NCBI GenBank assembly: GCA_018970325.1
Contig: JAGWWP010000006.1
Span: 1-64,000, forward strand
Length of the DNA stretch: 64,000 nucleotides
Source of the DNA: Cyanobacteria bacterium REEB446
GTDB taxonomy: Bacteria; Cyanobacteriota; Vampirovibrionia; LMEP-6097
Reading direction: 5' to 3'
A program made the translations under genes and the position numbers. The notes below the pieces were generated by a model, which saw only the letters and a program-made list of their open reading frames with translations, searched no databases and was not told where the DNA came from. Shown in pieces: positions 1 to 10,636 of this stretch (positions are counted from its first letter, which is position 1; the number at the start of each line of letters is the position of its first letter).

Positions 1-1
1 G

Positions 2-46
2 CTAGCTTACAGAACACCACTTGAAGTGTTTTTTGATACGGGATAG
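2..46 (+). mobile_element. possible C-terminal remnant of a transposase (LAYRTPLEVFFDTG*) cut by the window edge
   Basis: Frame 2 reads LAYRTPLEVFFDTG-stop; a (G)YRTPxEVF tail is typical of the C-terminus of rve-type transposases (IS30/IS481-like). Only 14 aa are visible. Confidence 0.35.
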
Positions 47-261
47 CCCAAAATCCCCCCCTGAAACAAGCTTTCACAGTGCGGTTCGCGCTAGCCATGC
101 TAATGGCATAAAGTGAAGAGAGATGGAATTTCTTGATAAACTTCTCCCTGAAATCTAATTAACAATTTGCTTAAATTATTAAAAATTTAACTTCAGATCT
201 GAATTCAGGAACTCAAAACCTATGAAAAAACTAAAGCGACTTGCCAATGATGAACCTTGGA

Positions 262-1767
262 CTAAGCTAAATAACTATTAAGCTGAGTTACGCTTCGCAG
301 TGCATCCTTTATAGATACACCTTTCAAGTAATTACCCACTAAGTGTATTTTAGAATTATCTGCCCTAAGCTGCTTTTGTAAATCTTCGATTAGTTTTCCA
401 TGCCCTAAGTTAAGCTGTGGAATAGCTTTATCTAAAACTTTAATATCTAATAACTGAAAATCCTCTTTCTGGAGAGGCTCTTTAGCCCAGTCTTTATAAA
501 TTAAACTAAGCTCTACTGTTAATTCATTCCAGATTTCTTGAGTATCTTTATTTATAATGCTTGTATTTAAAGCCCCACCAATAAAGCTAATATGCAGATA
601 TTCATCATCTAAATTCCTCTCACTGAAAAGCTCTGAAGCCCATATAGAACCTAAAACTTTCATGGAATCGTCAGCTGATAAAAAACCAAAACCTTTTAAT
701 TCTTTCTTTAATTTAGATTTAGGTAAAATATAGGCACAGAGTGCAATTGGTGCATATTCTATACTCGCCAAGCTGGCAGAAACATTAGAATCTAAATCTG
801 CTAAAAGCTTAGCTGCGACATACGCTGGAGAGGCGATAATCACAGACTTCGCCTTAAAATCACCTTGATTAGTCTTTAAAAGATAATAGTACTGCTCCTG
901 AATTGAAAGCTCTGCGTTTTCGCCATTTTCATTATGCACCTTTAAAATAGACTCCACTTCGGCATTAAGCTTTAAAGACTCAGTTAATTCATCCGCCATT
1001 TTCTGAGTTAATGACTGCAAGCCATTCTTAAACGACAGTGTAGATTTATTTTTACTAAATTTTTGTTTCAAAGATGACTCCAACTCAACTTCATCTGAAA
1101 TCACGCCTTTGAAAAGATTTTTAGAAACTCGTGAAATAAAACCCTGAAAGATATCAATAATGAAGCCAAAAAAGATCGAACCAGATTTTTTTTCAAGTTT
1201 CACTAAATTACTCAAAGCAATATTCGCCGACAGTCTAGAAATATCTCCCGCCCAAACTCCCTTAAGAAAAGTTTTCACTAAAACATCAGTAAGCTCAAGC
1301 CCAAATTTCCTTTCACAAAACTGCCGAACAGACTCTTCAGTATTTAAATTTTGCTCTGCTGGTCTGAGACTAAGAGCTTTATGGAAAAATGGTTCTAGAA
1401 AAATTCTCAAAAAGCCGAGTGTCGATAAAACACCTGAATTTAAAAGCTGTAAAGGATTAGACCTCAATTCAATTAATTTATGATGATGATAGATATAACG
1501 CTTCGCAGATGAAAGCAGGGATGATAATAATTCATCTTCCATTCCTAAATCTTCAATTAAAGCAATTAATTCATCAGAGTTACTTAAAATAGTATTAGGT
1601 CCTAGCTCATAGGTGGAAGTCTTGTATTTAAAGCTACTCCACGTACCGCCGACCACTGCAGCTTTTTCTAGAATAAGTACTTTAAAACCTTTTTTCTTTA
1701 ATTCATAAGCAGCATAGAGACCAGATATTCCTCCACCGACGATAATAAAGTCATAAAGCATAACCAA
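262..1767 (-). CDS. hemY: FAD-dependent protoporphyrinogen/coproporphyrinogen oxidase (HemY-like)
   Basis: N-terminal dinucleotide-binding motif DFIIVGGGISGLYAAYELKKKGFKVLILEK, then VGGTWSSF and ELGPNTI; C-terminal HLVGNYLKGVSIKDALRS typical of HemY. Start may be the internal MLYDF. Confidence 0.8.
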   Translation of the reverse strand: MVMLYDFIIVGGGISGLYAAYELKKKGFKVLILEKAAVVGGTWSSFKYKTSTYELGPNTILSNSDELIALIEDLGMEDELLSSLLSSAKRYIYHHHKLIELRSNPLQLLNSGVLSTLGFLRIFLEPFFHKALSLRPAEQNLNTEESVRQFCERKFGLELTDVLVKTFLKGVWAGDISRLSANIALSNLVKLEKKSGSIFFGFIIDIFQGFISRVSKNLFKGVISDEVELESSLKQKFSKNKSTLSFKNGLQSLTQKMADELTESLKLNAEVESILKVHNENGENAELSIQEQYYYLLKTNQGDFKAKSVIIASPAYVAAKLLADLDSNVSASLASIEYAPIALCAYILPKSKLKKELKGFGFLSADDSMKVLGSIWASELFSERNLDDEYLHISFIGGALNTSIINKDTQEIWNELTVELSLIYKDWAKEPLQKEDFQLLDIKVLDKAIPQLNLGHGKLIEDLQKQLRADNSKIHLVGNYLKGVSIKDALRSVTQLNSYLA

Positions 1768-1946
1768 AACATATCATGAGACTATTACCTATCTCCAATT
1801 TCTGCGTTTTCCTTGCCTTCAAGTACTAAAATTTCTAAAAAAAATCTAAAATCAAAGGTTATAAGTAAAGCTAGATCTAATCTTTACCGATTCAAGCATG
1901 ATATAATCACACAAAGAAATTAGTTGAATATTTTAGGAGGTAAAAT

Positions 1947-2258
1947 ATGAGCGCAACTGCAACAAAGAAAAAACTTAGACCACTTGGTAATAAGTTAGTT
2001 ATAAAAAAGCTTGAAGCTAAAGATAAAACAGAAGGTGGAATCTATCTTCCAAGCGGTTCTCAAGAAAAACCACTTGAAGGAATGGTTCTTGCTATCGGTC
2101 CTGGTGCACTTAATGAAAAAGGTGATAGACAGAAGATCGATCTTAAAGAGGGTGATGTCGTTATTTACTCTAAATATGCTGGTACTGAGATCAAAATTGA
2201 TAATGAAGATCTTTTGATTCTTTCAGAGAACGAAATATTAGCAGTAGTAGAAGCATAG
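1947..2258 (+). CDS. groES: co-chaperonin GroES
   Basis: RPLGNKLVIKKLEAKDKTEGGIYLPSGSQEKP...GDVVIYSKYAGTEIKIDNEDLLIL; AGGAGG ribosome-binding site upstream. Confidence 0.97.
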   Translation: MSATATKKKLRPLGNKLVIKKLEAKDKTEGGIYLPSGSQEKPLEGMVLAIGPGALNEKGDRQKIDLKEGDVVIYSKYAGTEIKIDNEDLLILSENEILAVVEA

Positions 2259-2265
2259 TACTTAA

Positions 2266-3921
<1,656 letters not shown>

Positions 3922-3951
3922 GGTTTCTTAAAACCATTTCAGTATAAACAT

Positions 3952-3989
3952 AAAAAAATCCCCCTCCTTAAAAAGAGGGGGATTTTTTT
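3952..3989. terminator. rho-independent (bidirectional) terminator after groEL
   Basis: AAAAAAATCCCCCTCC-TTAAAAA-GAGGGGGATTTTTTT: perfect GC stem flanked by A-run and T-run. Confidence 0.9.
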
Positions 3990-4028
3990 ATTTAAGCTAG
4001 AATAACTTCATTCTTAACCTAGGGAAGC

Positions 4029-4151
4029 ATGGAATGGAAACCCCTTTCACATGAACAAGTTGCAGATAATGCTTGGAAAGATCTCCCAAACGTAGGAGAA
4101 TGCATTAACCCAAGAGATAATAATCCCAATAGGTCTCGACCAAGGGGATAG
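4029..4151 (+). CDS. putative 40-aa hydrophilic micro-ORF
   Basis: MEWKPLSHEQVADNAWKDLPNVGECINPRDNNPNRSRPRG*, with GGGAAGC just upstream; not in the supplied ORF track (below length cutoff). Confidence 0.35.
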   Translation: MEWKPLSHEQVADNAWKDLPNVGECINPRDNNPNRSRPRG

Positions 4152-4167
4152 TCATCAAAAAATTATA

Positions 4168-4518
4168 TTAATGCGGCATACGCCCAGATAAATCTTTGAG
4201 AAAACGGCGTCCTTTAACTTTAAGCTTACGGACCTCTTTTTGACGAGCTTTCGACTGTAAAGCTCGAACTCTTCTATGTTTCTTCTGCTCTCTTCGCTCT
4301 CGCTCAGTGATTCCTTCTACCGAACCAAACATCTCAGCAGCACGAGCCATCATGCTCTGCATGAGACGATTTTGAATTCTCTGATTACCCTGATCTACCT
4401 TAGGGGGCATCTCTGGATTTACGCCATCCACTCTTTTATTAGGTGCTTCACCGTCACCTGTCGGTATTAAGGCAGTCGCAACTACTGCGATTGCAGAATT
4501 TAAAAGAATTCCCAACAT
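4168..4518 (-). CDS. hypothetical protein, hydrophobic N-terminus and highly basic C-terminus
   Basis: 116 aa ORF; MLGILLNSAIAVVATALIP then Lys/Arg-rich tail. Confidence 0.55.
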   Translation of the reverse strand: MLGILLNSAIAVVATALIPTGDGEAPNKRVDGVNPEMPPKVDQGNQRIQNRLMQSMMARAAEMFGSVEGITERERREQKKHRRVRALQSKARQKEVRKLKVKGRRFLKDLSGRMPH

Positions 4519-4629
4519 TTAATATCTTATTTCCCGATTCAACTTTGAACAATTATTTCTTGATTATAACAGAGTCTTAAAAAATGCACTAATGGACAAG
4601 AGAAAATATCAAATTTTAAAATAGAAAAA

Positions 4630-5574
4630 TTAGAGCCAGATTTTTAATTCTTCTTCAGTAAATTCACCAATAGGTCTAACTTCTGGAGATAGTTTAATAT
4701 TTTTTTCTTGCTTAACTAGTCCCTGTATTTGAGAAACAAGATTACAGAAATCAATAGACGAACCAGCTCCAATATTTTCAAAAAAATTAGCATGCACGTT
4801 AGAAACCCTTAGGTCACCAATCTGCATAAGCTTTCCACCCGATTCTTGAATTAATTTACCTGCTGAAAATTTATCAGGATTTTTAAAAGTACAGCCACAA
4901 GTCCAAGCTTTTAATGGCTGGGAAGTGGTTCTAGAAGCATTATAGTGAGCTACTGTTTCACGAATTTTATCTTTATCACTATATTCTAATTTCAACACAG
5001 CCGACAAAACGCACTGTTTATCTGGGTTAATAGAAGATGATCTGTATTTAAAATTCAAATCTTGGAAATCAAGCTCCTTAATTTCCAGTGTATCTAAATC
5101 TAGAACCCTTGCAGAGACGAAGACTTGAGCGAATTCACGTCCATGAGCTCCAGCGTTCATAATGATTCCTCCACCGATAGAGCCTGGAATTCCCACCATA
5201 AACTCGACACCAGTAAGCGATTTATGTATCATCTTCCCACAAAAACGTGGCATCTTAAGCCCAGCTCCGACCTCAAATAGTCCATCACCAAGCTCATTAA
5301 TGAAATCTAACTTTAAAGTCGAAATTAAAAAAGCATCTATATTTCTGGAACTTAAAAGTGAATTGGAACCTCCACCAAGAAAATAAGTTTTAAGGTTCTT
5401 TTCTTTGGCTAAACGTACAGCTGAAATTAATTCTTCTATAGTCTCTGGCTCAACAAAATAACTAACCTTTGCCTTCACACGCAAAGTGCTTAAATTAGTA
5501 ATATCATAATTTTGAAGTATCTCCATCTGAGACAAAGTTTCCATACTAAATCCTATTATCAAGAATAACAGCAT
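4630..5574 (-). CDS. murB: UDP-N-acetylmuramate dehydrogenase
   Basis: YFVEPETIEEL, FLGGGSNSLL, GIPGSIGGGIIMNAGAHG, YRSSS; typical MurB motifs. Confidence 0.93.
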   Translation of the reverse strand: MLLFLIIGFSMETLSQMEILQNYDITNLSTLRVKAKVSYFVEPETIEELISAVRLAKEKNLKTYFLGGGSNSLLSSRNIDAFLISTLKLDFINELGDGLFEVGAGLKMPRFCGKMIHKSLTGVEFMVGIPGSIGGGIIMNAGAHGREFAQVFVSARVLDLDTLEIKELDFQDLNFKYRSSSINPDKQCVLSAVLKLEYSDKDKIRETVAHYNASRTTSQPLKAWTCGCTFKNPDKFSAGKLIQESGGKLMQIGDLRVSNVHANFFENIGAGSSIDFCNLVSQIQGLVKQEKNIKLSPEVRPIGEFTEEELKIWL

Positions 5575-5626
5575 TTAGAATTTTATCTAAATTTTTGCGA
5601 TATTAGTTATTTTCCCCTTTTTTCTC

Positions 5627-6421
5627 GTGAATATATTAAATATCTCCATGAAAAAGCATACCGCTATATTTTATTTATTCTTATGCCTCTTCAGCCTTGG
5701 TTTATCTTTAAATTATTCAAAAGCATTCGGCAATTCAGCGTCAGCTCAACATCATGTGAAAAACCAAATCCTCCCAGCAGAGTTAGCTCCTTTACTAAAT
5801 ACAAAAGCCAAGCTCATGGCTAATTACACTCCAATATTAGCTTTAAGAGGATTAGGACACAGCAAGCTTTATCGAAAAAAAGGTACTGCTCATCTAGAGA
5901 GATTTTATTACGAAAAAGACGCTAAAACTCCTTACCAAAAGTTAATCTTAAATATCTACGTAAGCTCCACTAAGTGGAATGATCGAATTATTGACGCTAA
6001 GGGGACAGTAAACTCGCATCCCTTCGTTTACAAAAACATTATGGAACTAAGCTTGCCACGTAAAGCCAAAATGAATATTTACTGCAATGTCGGAACATAT
6101 AATCTTATGTCTCTTTATGTTGAGAGTGATGGAAACGCTATGACTAATAATGTCTTAGGTTATTTTGGAGGTAAATCAGTAAAATATTTTACTAAACATC
6201 GCATCACTGAAGGGACTTTAGCTGGCAGTCCCTATATGATGAATGTCGAAGGAGTAGTTAATCCTAAAACTAATCTCCTTGAATTAAGTAGCAAGGGAAA
6301 TTTAGATGAAGTTAAGATAGAGGGCACAGGGAAGGAATTTGCTGATGGTCATTTTGAATTTGTTGAGTATTTTGATGACATTAAAGTAAAAACCTTTTTA
6401 AACATTAAAGAGCTTCAATAA
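5627..6421 (+). CDS. hypothetical exported protein
   Basis: Likely start at internal Met (~5648) giving signal peptide MKKHTAIFYLFLCLFSLGLSLNYSKAFG. Confidence 0.6.
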   Translation: MNILNISMKKHTAIFYLFLCLFSLGLSLNYSKAFGNSASAQHHVKNQILPAELAPLLNTKAKLMANYTPILALRGLGHSKLYRKKGTAHLERFYYEKDAKTPYQKLILNIYVSSTKWNDRIIDAKGTVNSHPFVYKNIMELSLPRKAKMNIYCNVGTYNLMSLYVESDGNAMTNNVLGYFGGKSVKYFTKHRITEGTLAGSPYMMNVEGVVNPKTNLLELSSKGNLDEVKIEGTGKEFADGHFEFVEYFDDIKVKTFLNIKELQ

Positions 6422-6470
6422 GGGGTGTGTAGCCAAACTTCAATTTCTGCGTTTTCGTCGTCCTCATGAT
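6422..6470 (-). repeat. dispersed GAAAACGCAGAAATTGGAGTT-family repeat copy
   Basis: 6434-6470 is an exact reverse complement of 13231-13267 (37 nt). Confidence 0.85.
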
Positions 6471-6503
6471 CGTCATGTACCCGCAGCATGTTAAAATCTT
6501 AAT

Positions 6504-8000
6504 GTGTCAGAAAACATTACAAGTAAAAGTGCAATAGAACTTAATAGAAGTTTTACGTCTGGTGAACTCACCGCTGAAGAGATCACTAAAGCCTTTTTAG
6601 AGAGAGCGACTAAGCTAAATAAGGATCTTAATGCTTTTATCTCTCTATGCCCTGAACTCGCTCTGCAGAAAGCCAAGCTTCTTGACCAGAGATTAGCAAG
6701 GGGAGATGATCCTAAAAATTTAGGTAAATTAGCTGGCGTTCCCATCGGTGTTAAAGACTTAATTAATATGATCGGCACTGAAACGACAGCTGGCTCTAAT
6801 ATTTTGAAAGGTCATAAATCTGTCTATAACGCTACTATCGTGAATAAAGTTATTAATGCTGGTGCTATTCCTCTTGGGAAGCTCAATTTAGATGAATTTG
6901 CGATGGGTAGCAGTAATGAAACCAGCGCCTTCGGTCCGTGTAAAAATCCATGGGATTTAAGCCGTGTACCCGGAGGCAGCTCTGGAGGCTCTTCTGCCGC
7001 TGTTTCAGCAGAATTAGTGCCATTAGCTTTCGGGACTGATACTGGTGGTTCTATTCGACAGCCAGCTGCTTACTGCGGCATCACCGGCATGAAACCCACT
7101 TACGGAAAGGTTTCTAGATATGGCATTATCGCCTTTGCAAGCAGCCTTGACCAAGCAGGTCCTATGACTAAAGATGTAAAAGATAACGCACTATTACTAG
7201 AAGTGATGTCTGGTTACGATGCGAAGGATAGTACCTCTATTAACACTCCTGCCGAAAACTACCTTGATTATATAAAAGATAATTTTGAAAAAACTGGTAG
7301 TTTAAAGGGCTTAAAAATAGGCATAAGCGATGACTTATCAGCAGATAACCTTGATCACGAGATGCGTTCAGCCTTAGATAATACCATAAAAACCTACTTG
7401 AATTTAGGTGCTGAAATCGTAAAAGTAAAACTACCACATATTAAAGCGAGCTTGGCTTGTTACTATATAATCGCCCCAGCAGAAGCTAGCTCTAATTTAT
7501 CTCGCTATGATGGCGTGCGTTTCGGTCACAGAGCTGAGACTAAAGATTTAGAATCCTTATATAAAGAATCCAGAACTCAATTCGGAAAAGAAGTTCAACG
7601 CCGCATTATGCTTGGCACTTATGTATTAAGTTCAGGGTATTATGATGCTTACTATAAAAAAGCACAAGAAGTTAGAAGACTTATATTTAATGACTTCTCT
7701 ACCGCATTTAAGGAATGTGATGTAATTCTTTCTTTGACTACTCCAAGTACTGCATTTAAATTCGGTGCAAAATCAGACCCACTTGAAATGTACCTGTCAG
7801 ACGTATTAACTGTTCCAGTAAATCTAGCTGGATTACCGAGTATGTCCCTAAATGGTGGTTATGATAAAGAAGGTATGCCGATTGGTATGCAATTAGTAGG
7901 CAAGGCACTCGGCGAGAAGGTTCTGTACAATACAGCTTACGCGTTAGAGCAGAGCTTAATTAAAGAACTTAAAAAACCTAACCTTACAAGCTTCGCTTAA
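6504..8000 (+). CDS. gatA: Asp-tRNA(Asn)/Glu-tRNA(Gln) amidotransferase subunit A
   Basis: Amidase signature GGSSGGSSAAVSAELVPLAFGTDTGGSIRQPAAYCG; GTG start. Confidence 0.96.
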   Translation: MSENITSKSAIELNRSFTSGELTAEEITKAFLERATKLNKDLNAFISLCPELALQKAKLLDQRLARGDDPKNLGKLAGVPIGVKDLINMIGTETTAGSNILKGHKSVYNATIVNKVINAGAIPLGKLNLDEFAMGSSNETSAFGPCKNPWDLSRVPGGSSGGSSAAVSAELVPLAFGTDTGGSIRQPAAYCGITGMKPTYGKVSRYGIIAFASSLDQAGPMTKDVKDNALLLEVMSGYDAKDSTSINTPAENYLDYIKDNFEKTGSLKGLKIGISDDLSADNLDHEMRSALDNTIKTYLNLGAEIVKVKLPHIKASLACYYIIAPAEASSNLSRYDGVRFGHRAETKDLESLYKESRTQFGKEVQRRIMLGTYVLSSGYYDAYYKKAQEVRRLIFNDFSTAFKECDVILSLTTPSTAFKFGAKSDPLEMYLSDVLTVPVNLAGLPSMSLNGGYDKEGMPIGMQLVGKALGEKVLYNTAYALEQSLIKELKKPNLTSFA

Positions 8001-8004
8001 GTAC

Positions 8005-9018
8005 ATGAATAATCTCTTCGCTAATTTGAGAGAGACTTTCACTGGCTCTATTTCTAACGAGCATATACTTACTTTTTTAAATAAAGTTCTAAATCAGGGT
8101 CAGTTAGCGAGTTCCTATATTTTCAGTGGCGAAAACTGCTCTTCAGAAAAATATCTTATTGCTAAGGAATTAAATAAAATTCTTAACTGTGAAAAAAATT
8201 CAGCTTTAATTGATAACATTACTAAGCAGTCTTATATAAATGAAAATAAAAGTAATAAACTAAGCACCCCCTGCAACTCCTGTCAAAACTGCAAGTGGAT
8301 TACAGAAGATAAACATCCTAAGACCCCTTTACTGATTAACTTAGAGAAAGGGAAAAATATAAAAATCGAGGATATAAAAAAACTCCAAGATACACTCTCA
8401 CAGAGTTCTAGTTTCTTTAGAGTAATTATTATAGACCCCGCTGATTATGAGTATCTTAATAAGCACTCAGCAAATGCTTTACTGAAAAGCATCGAAGAGC
8501 CACATCCTCGAACTTTATATCTATTATTCGCGCCCAGCAGCAAGAGCGTTTTAGGTACCTTAAAAAGTAGATCGCAGTGTTTGCAGATTTTCCCTGAGGG
8601 GAGCTTAAACTTACACGCTTGCACGCAATCTCTTGATGTGGGCTTGCATGAAATCAGCTCAGATTCAGTAAATGAAATTAAAGATACTAATGAAAAAAAC
8701 CTTCACTCTATTTTTAAAAAATACTATGACGATAATTCATTAAATACTAAAACTAAAAATTTACTTTTCTCTGAAGAGATAAAAAAATTTAAAAGAGAAG
8801 ATGTTATTGAATTTTGTGAAGAGCTTGAAAATAAATTCCATAAAGATCTTGAAGAGAGGGTTTTATTGAACACAAGTAAGCAGGCTGGTCAAGAAACTGC
8901 GAATCTCAAGAATTTGAAAAATGGCATAAGCCTTATCGAAAAATTAGAAACCGCTAAGCAGGAACTCAGTAGCTATATAAATAGCCAAGCCGTAATTCAA
9001 AAGATAGGGTTATTTTAG
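8005..9018 (+). CDS. holB: DNA polymerase III delta'-like subunit
   Basis: CNSCQNCKWI zinc module, IKIEDIKKLQDTL, RVIIIDPADYEYLNKHSANALLKSIEEPHPRTLYLLFAPS. Confidence 0.8.
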   Translation: MNNLFANLRETFTGSISNEHILTFLNKVLNQGQLASSYIFSGENCSSEKYLIAKELNKILNCEKNSALIDNITKQSYINENKSNKLSTPCNSCQNCKWITEDKHPKTPLLINLEKGKNIKIEDIKKLQDTLSQSSSFFRVIIIDPADYEYLNKHSANALLKSIEEPHPRTLYLLFAPSSKSVLGTLKSRSQCLQIFPEGSLNLHACTQSLDVGLHEISSDSVNEIKDTNEKNLHSIFKKYYDDNSLNTKTKNLLFSEEIKKFKREDVIEFCEELENKFHKDLEERVLLNTSKQAGQETANLKNLKNGISLIEKLETAKQELSSYINSQAVIQKIGLF

Positions 9019-9071
9019 AGACAACAACAGTAAGTGCAAATTTCGGGTGCAGCGGTCTGTTTTAATTAATT

Positions 9072-10490
9072 TTAGTTTGGTTTATTTACGGGCTTGGTGG
9101 GCGTGACGAGATTGTAAATTCGGTTTACATCCTTAGGTTCAAGCTGCCTAAATATGTCAGGTAAAGGTCTTCCCCTTTCGGCTGCCTCAGGGCTAAGCTG
9201 TAGATTTTTTTCAAGAACTTTCCCTGCACTCTGAGCTATTTGTTGCATTAATGATGGAGTGACTTCTGCTAGGCCACTAGTGTCTTTTACAAGCTGCTGA
9301 GCTTCAGAACTAGTAGATATGCTTTTAGCTAACTCTAGTAAACTCGCTGCAGTTTTAGCTTGAGCAGCACTAGCGTTTTCATCTACAATCTTAACTGCTT
9401 GATCAGCTCCAGTTTTAAAAAGACCTTTCACCCTAGTACTAATATTGCTCAAAAAACCTGTAACCTGGTCTGACTGTTGTTTAGACACTCCTAATTCCGC
9501 GAGTGGATCACGTAGCTTATTATATTTTTCCTCTATATAAGGTGGCGTATCCGACATAGCTCCCACAAAAATTTTCAAAGCTGTTACGCCAGAACCACTA
9601 TTAATCTTGGATTTAATTTCTTCGACAGGTCTATCTAACAAAGCAATACTTTCACGTAAAAGTTCTTTCATGGCTGCAATATCCATACCAGTAATAGCTT
9701 TATCAGAACTAGTCAAGCTTGGATCACTTTTATCAACAGCCTTAAAAAGGCCAATAGCCAATTTTAAAGCTGGAGCAGCTAAAGAATCTGAACTTGCGAC
9801 TTGCTTTGCTGTATCTAAAGGAAGTGAGTTAAGTACATCTAAAGCTTGAGCAGTATTAATTAAGACCTGCTTTAAAGTCCCAGATGGATTAGCTTCGTCA
9901 CCATTAATAGCTTTCACTAAAAAATTCACTTGTTTTTCTGATACCTGTTGCAAAGCTTCTTGTGAAGACTTATGTTTCATCAAAGCAGCCAAGCCTAAAG
10001 GCGGTGTTAGAACAAGAGTAAAAAGAGTAGACATCTTATTACTCATAACGCTATCAGCAAGAGGATTACGCTCTGATAAATATTTTTCATGCAACGGGGA
10101 AATTTCCGACTTGATCTCAGTCCAAGCTTGTGGGATTTGCACTGCACTTGCAAATTTACTAACCTGGTCTGGAGCCAATCCTGGAGAAGAAAGCCCAACG
10201 GCTTCTCTTGGGATCACATTACGCAAAGGACCACTAAGATCAGAATGCTGCTGCTCTACAGTAAAACGACCAGCTTCACCTTCCGCAATAATCCTATGTT
10301 CTAGTGAAGAATCATGCAGGTCATGAAGATTAGCCTTCTTATCTATCAATGCTTGGTTTTCTAAATTCTGCTGAATACCTTGCACCAAAGCATCTGCAAC
10401 AGAAACACCCGTCGATTTGGGTTGATTCAGCGAAAAATTGAGATTAACAGGTGGATTATTAGAATTAACTGAGCTTATTTGATCTGTCAT
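9072..10490 (-). CDS. hypothetical protein
   Basis: 472 aa ORF with good coding composition; no family recognised. Confidence 0.6.
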   Translation of the reverse strand: MTDQISSVNSNNPPVNLNFSLNQPKSTGVSVADALVQGIQQNLENQALIDKKANLHDLHDSSLEHRIIAEGEAGRFTVEQQHSDLSGPLRNVIPREAVGLSSPGLAPDQVSKFASAVQIPQAWTEIKSEISPLHEKYLSERNPLADSVMSNKMSTLFTLVLTPPLGLAALMKHKSSQEALQQVSEKQVNFLVKAINGDEANPSGTLKQVLINTAQALDVLNSLPLDTAKQVASSDSLAAPALKLAIGLFKAVDKSDPSLTSSDKAITGMDIAAMKELLRESIALLDRPVEEIKSKINSGSGVTALKIFVGAMSDTPPYIEEKYNKLRDPLAELGVSKQQSDQVTGFLSNISTRVKGLFKTGADQAVKIVDENASAAQAKTAASLLELAKSISTSSEAQQLVKDTSGLAEVTPSLMQQIAQSAGKVLEKNLQLSPEAAERGRPLPDIFRQLEPKDVNRIYNLVTPTKPVNKPN

Positions 10491-10636
10491 AAATTAACAA
10501 AACCTAATTTCTAATTATTATACAAAAAAAAATAACAAAAATGTAAAAAATAAATGAGACTTGAGGAATTCAAGTCATTGAAATTTACCAACTAAGAATA
10601 TATCACCATAAAGACTGATGGAAAATAAAGAAAAAC

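Noticed and set aside
1160-1483. Plus-strand 107-aa ORF
   Set aside because: Antisense to hemY-like gene; no RBS or protein-like motif.
1860-1946. CIRCE (HrcA) operator upstream of groES
   Set aside because: No TTAGCACTC-N9-GAGTGCTAA-like sequence seen in this interval.
9607-9849. Plus-strand ORF (80 aa), with 10089..10304 and 10111..10326
   Set aside because: Antisense to the long 472-aa ORF.
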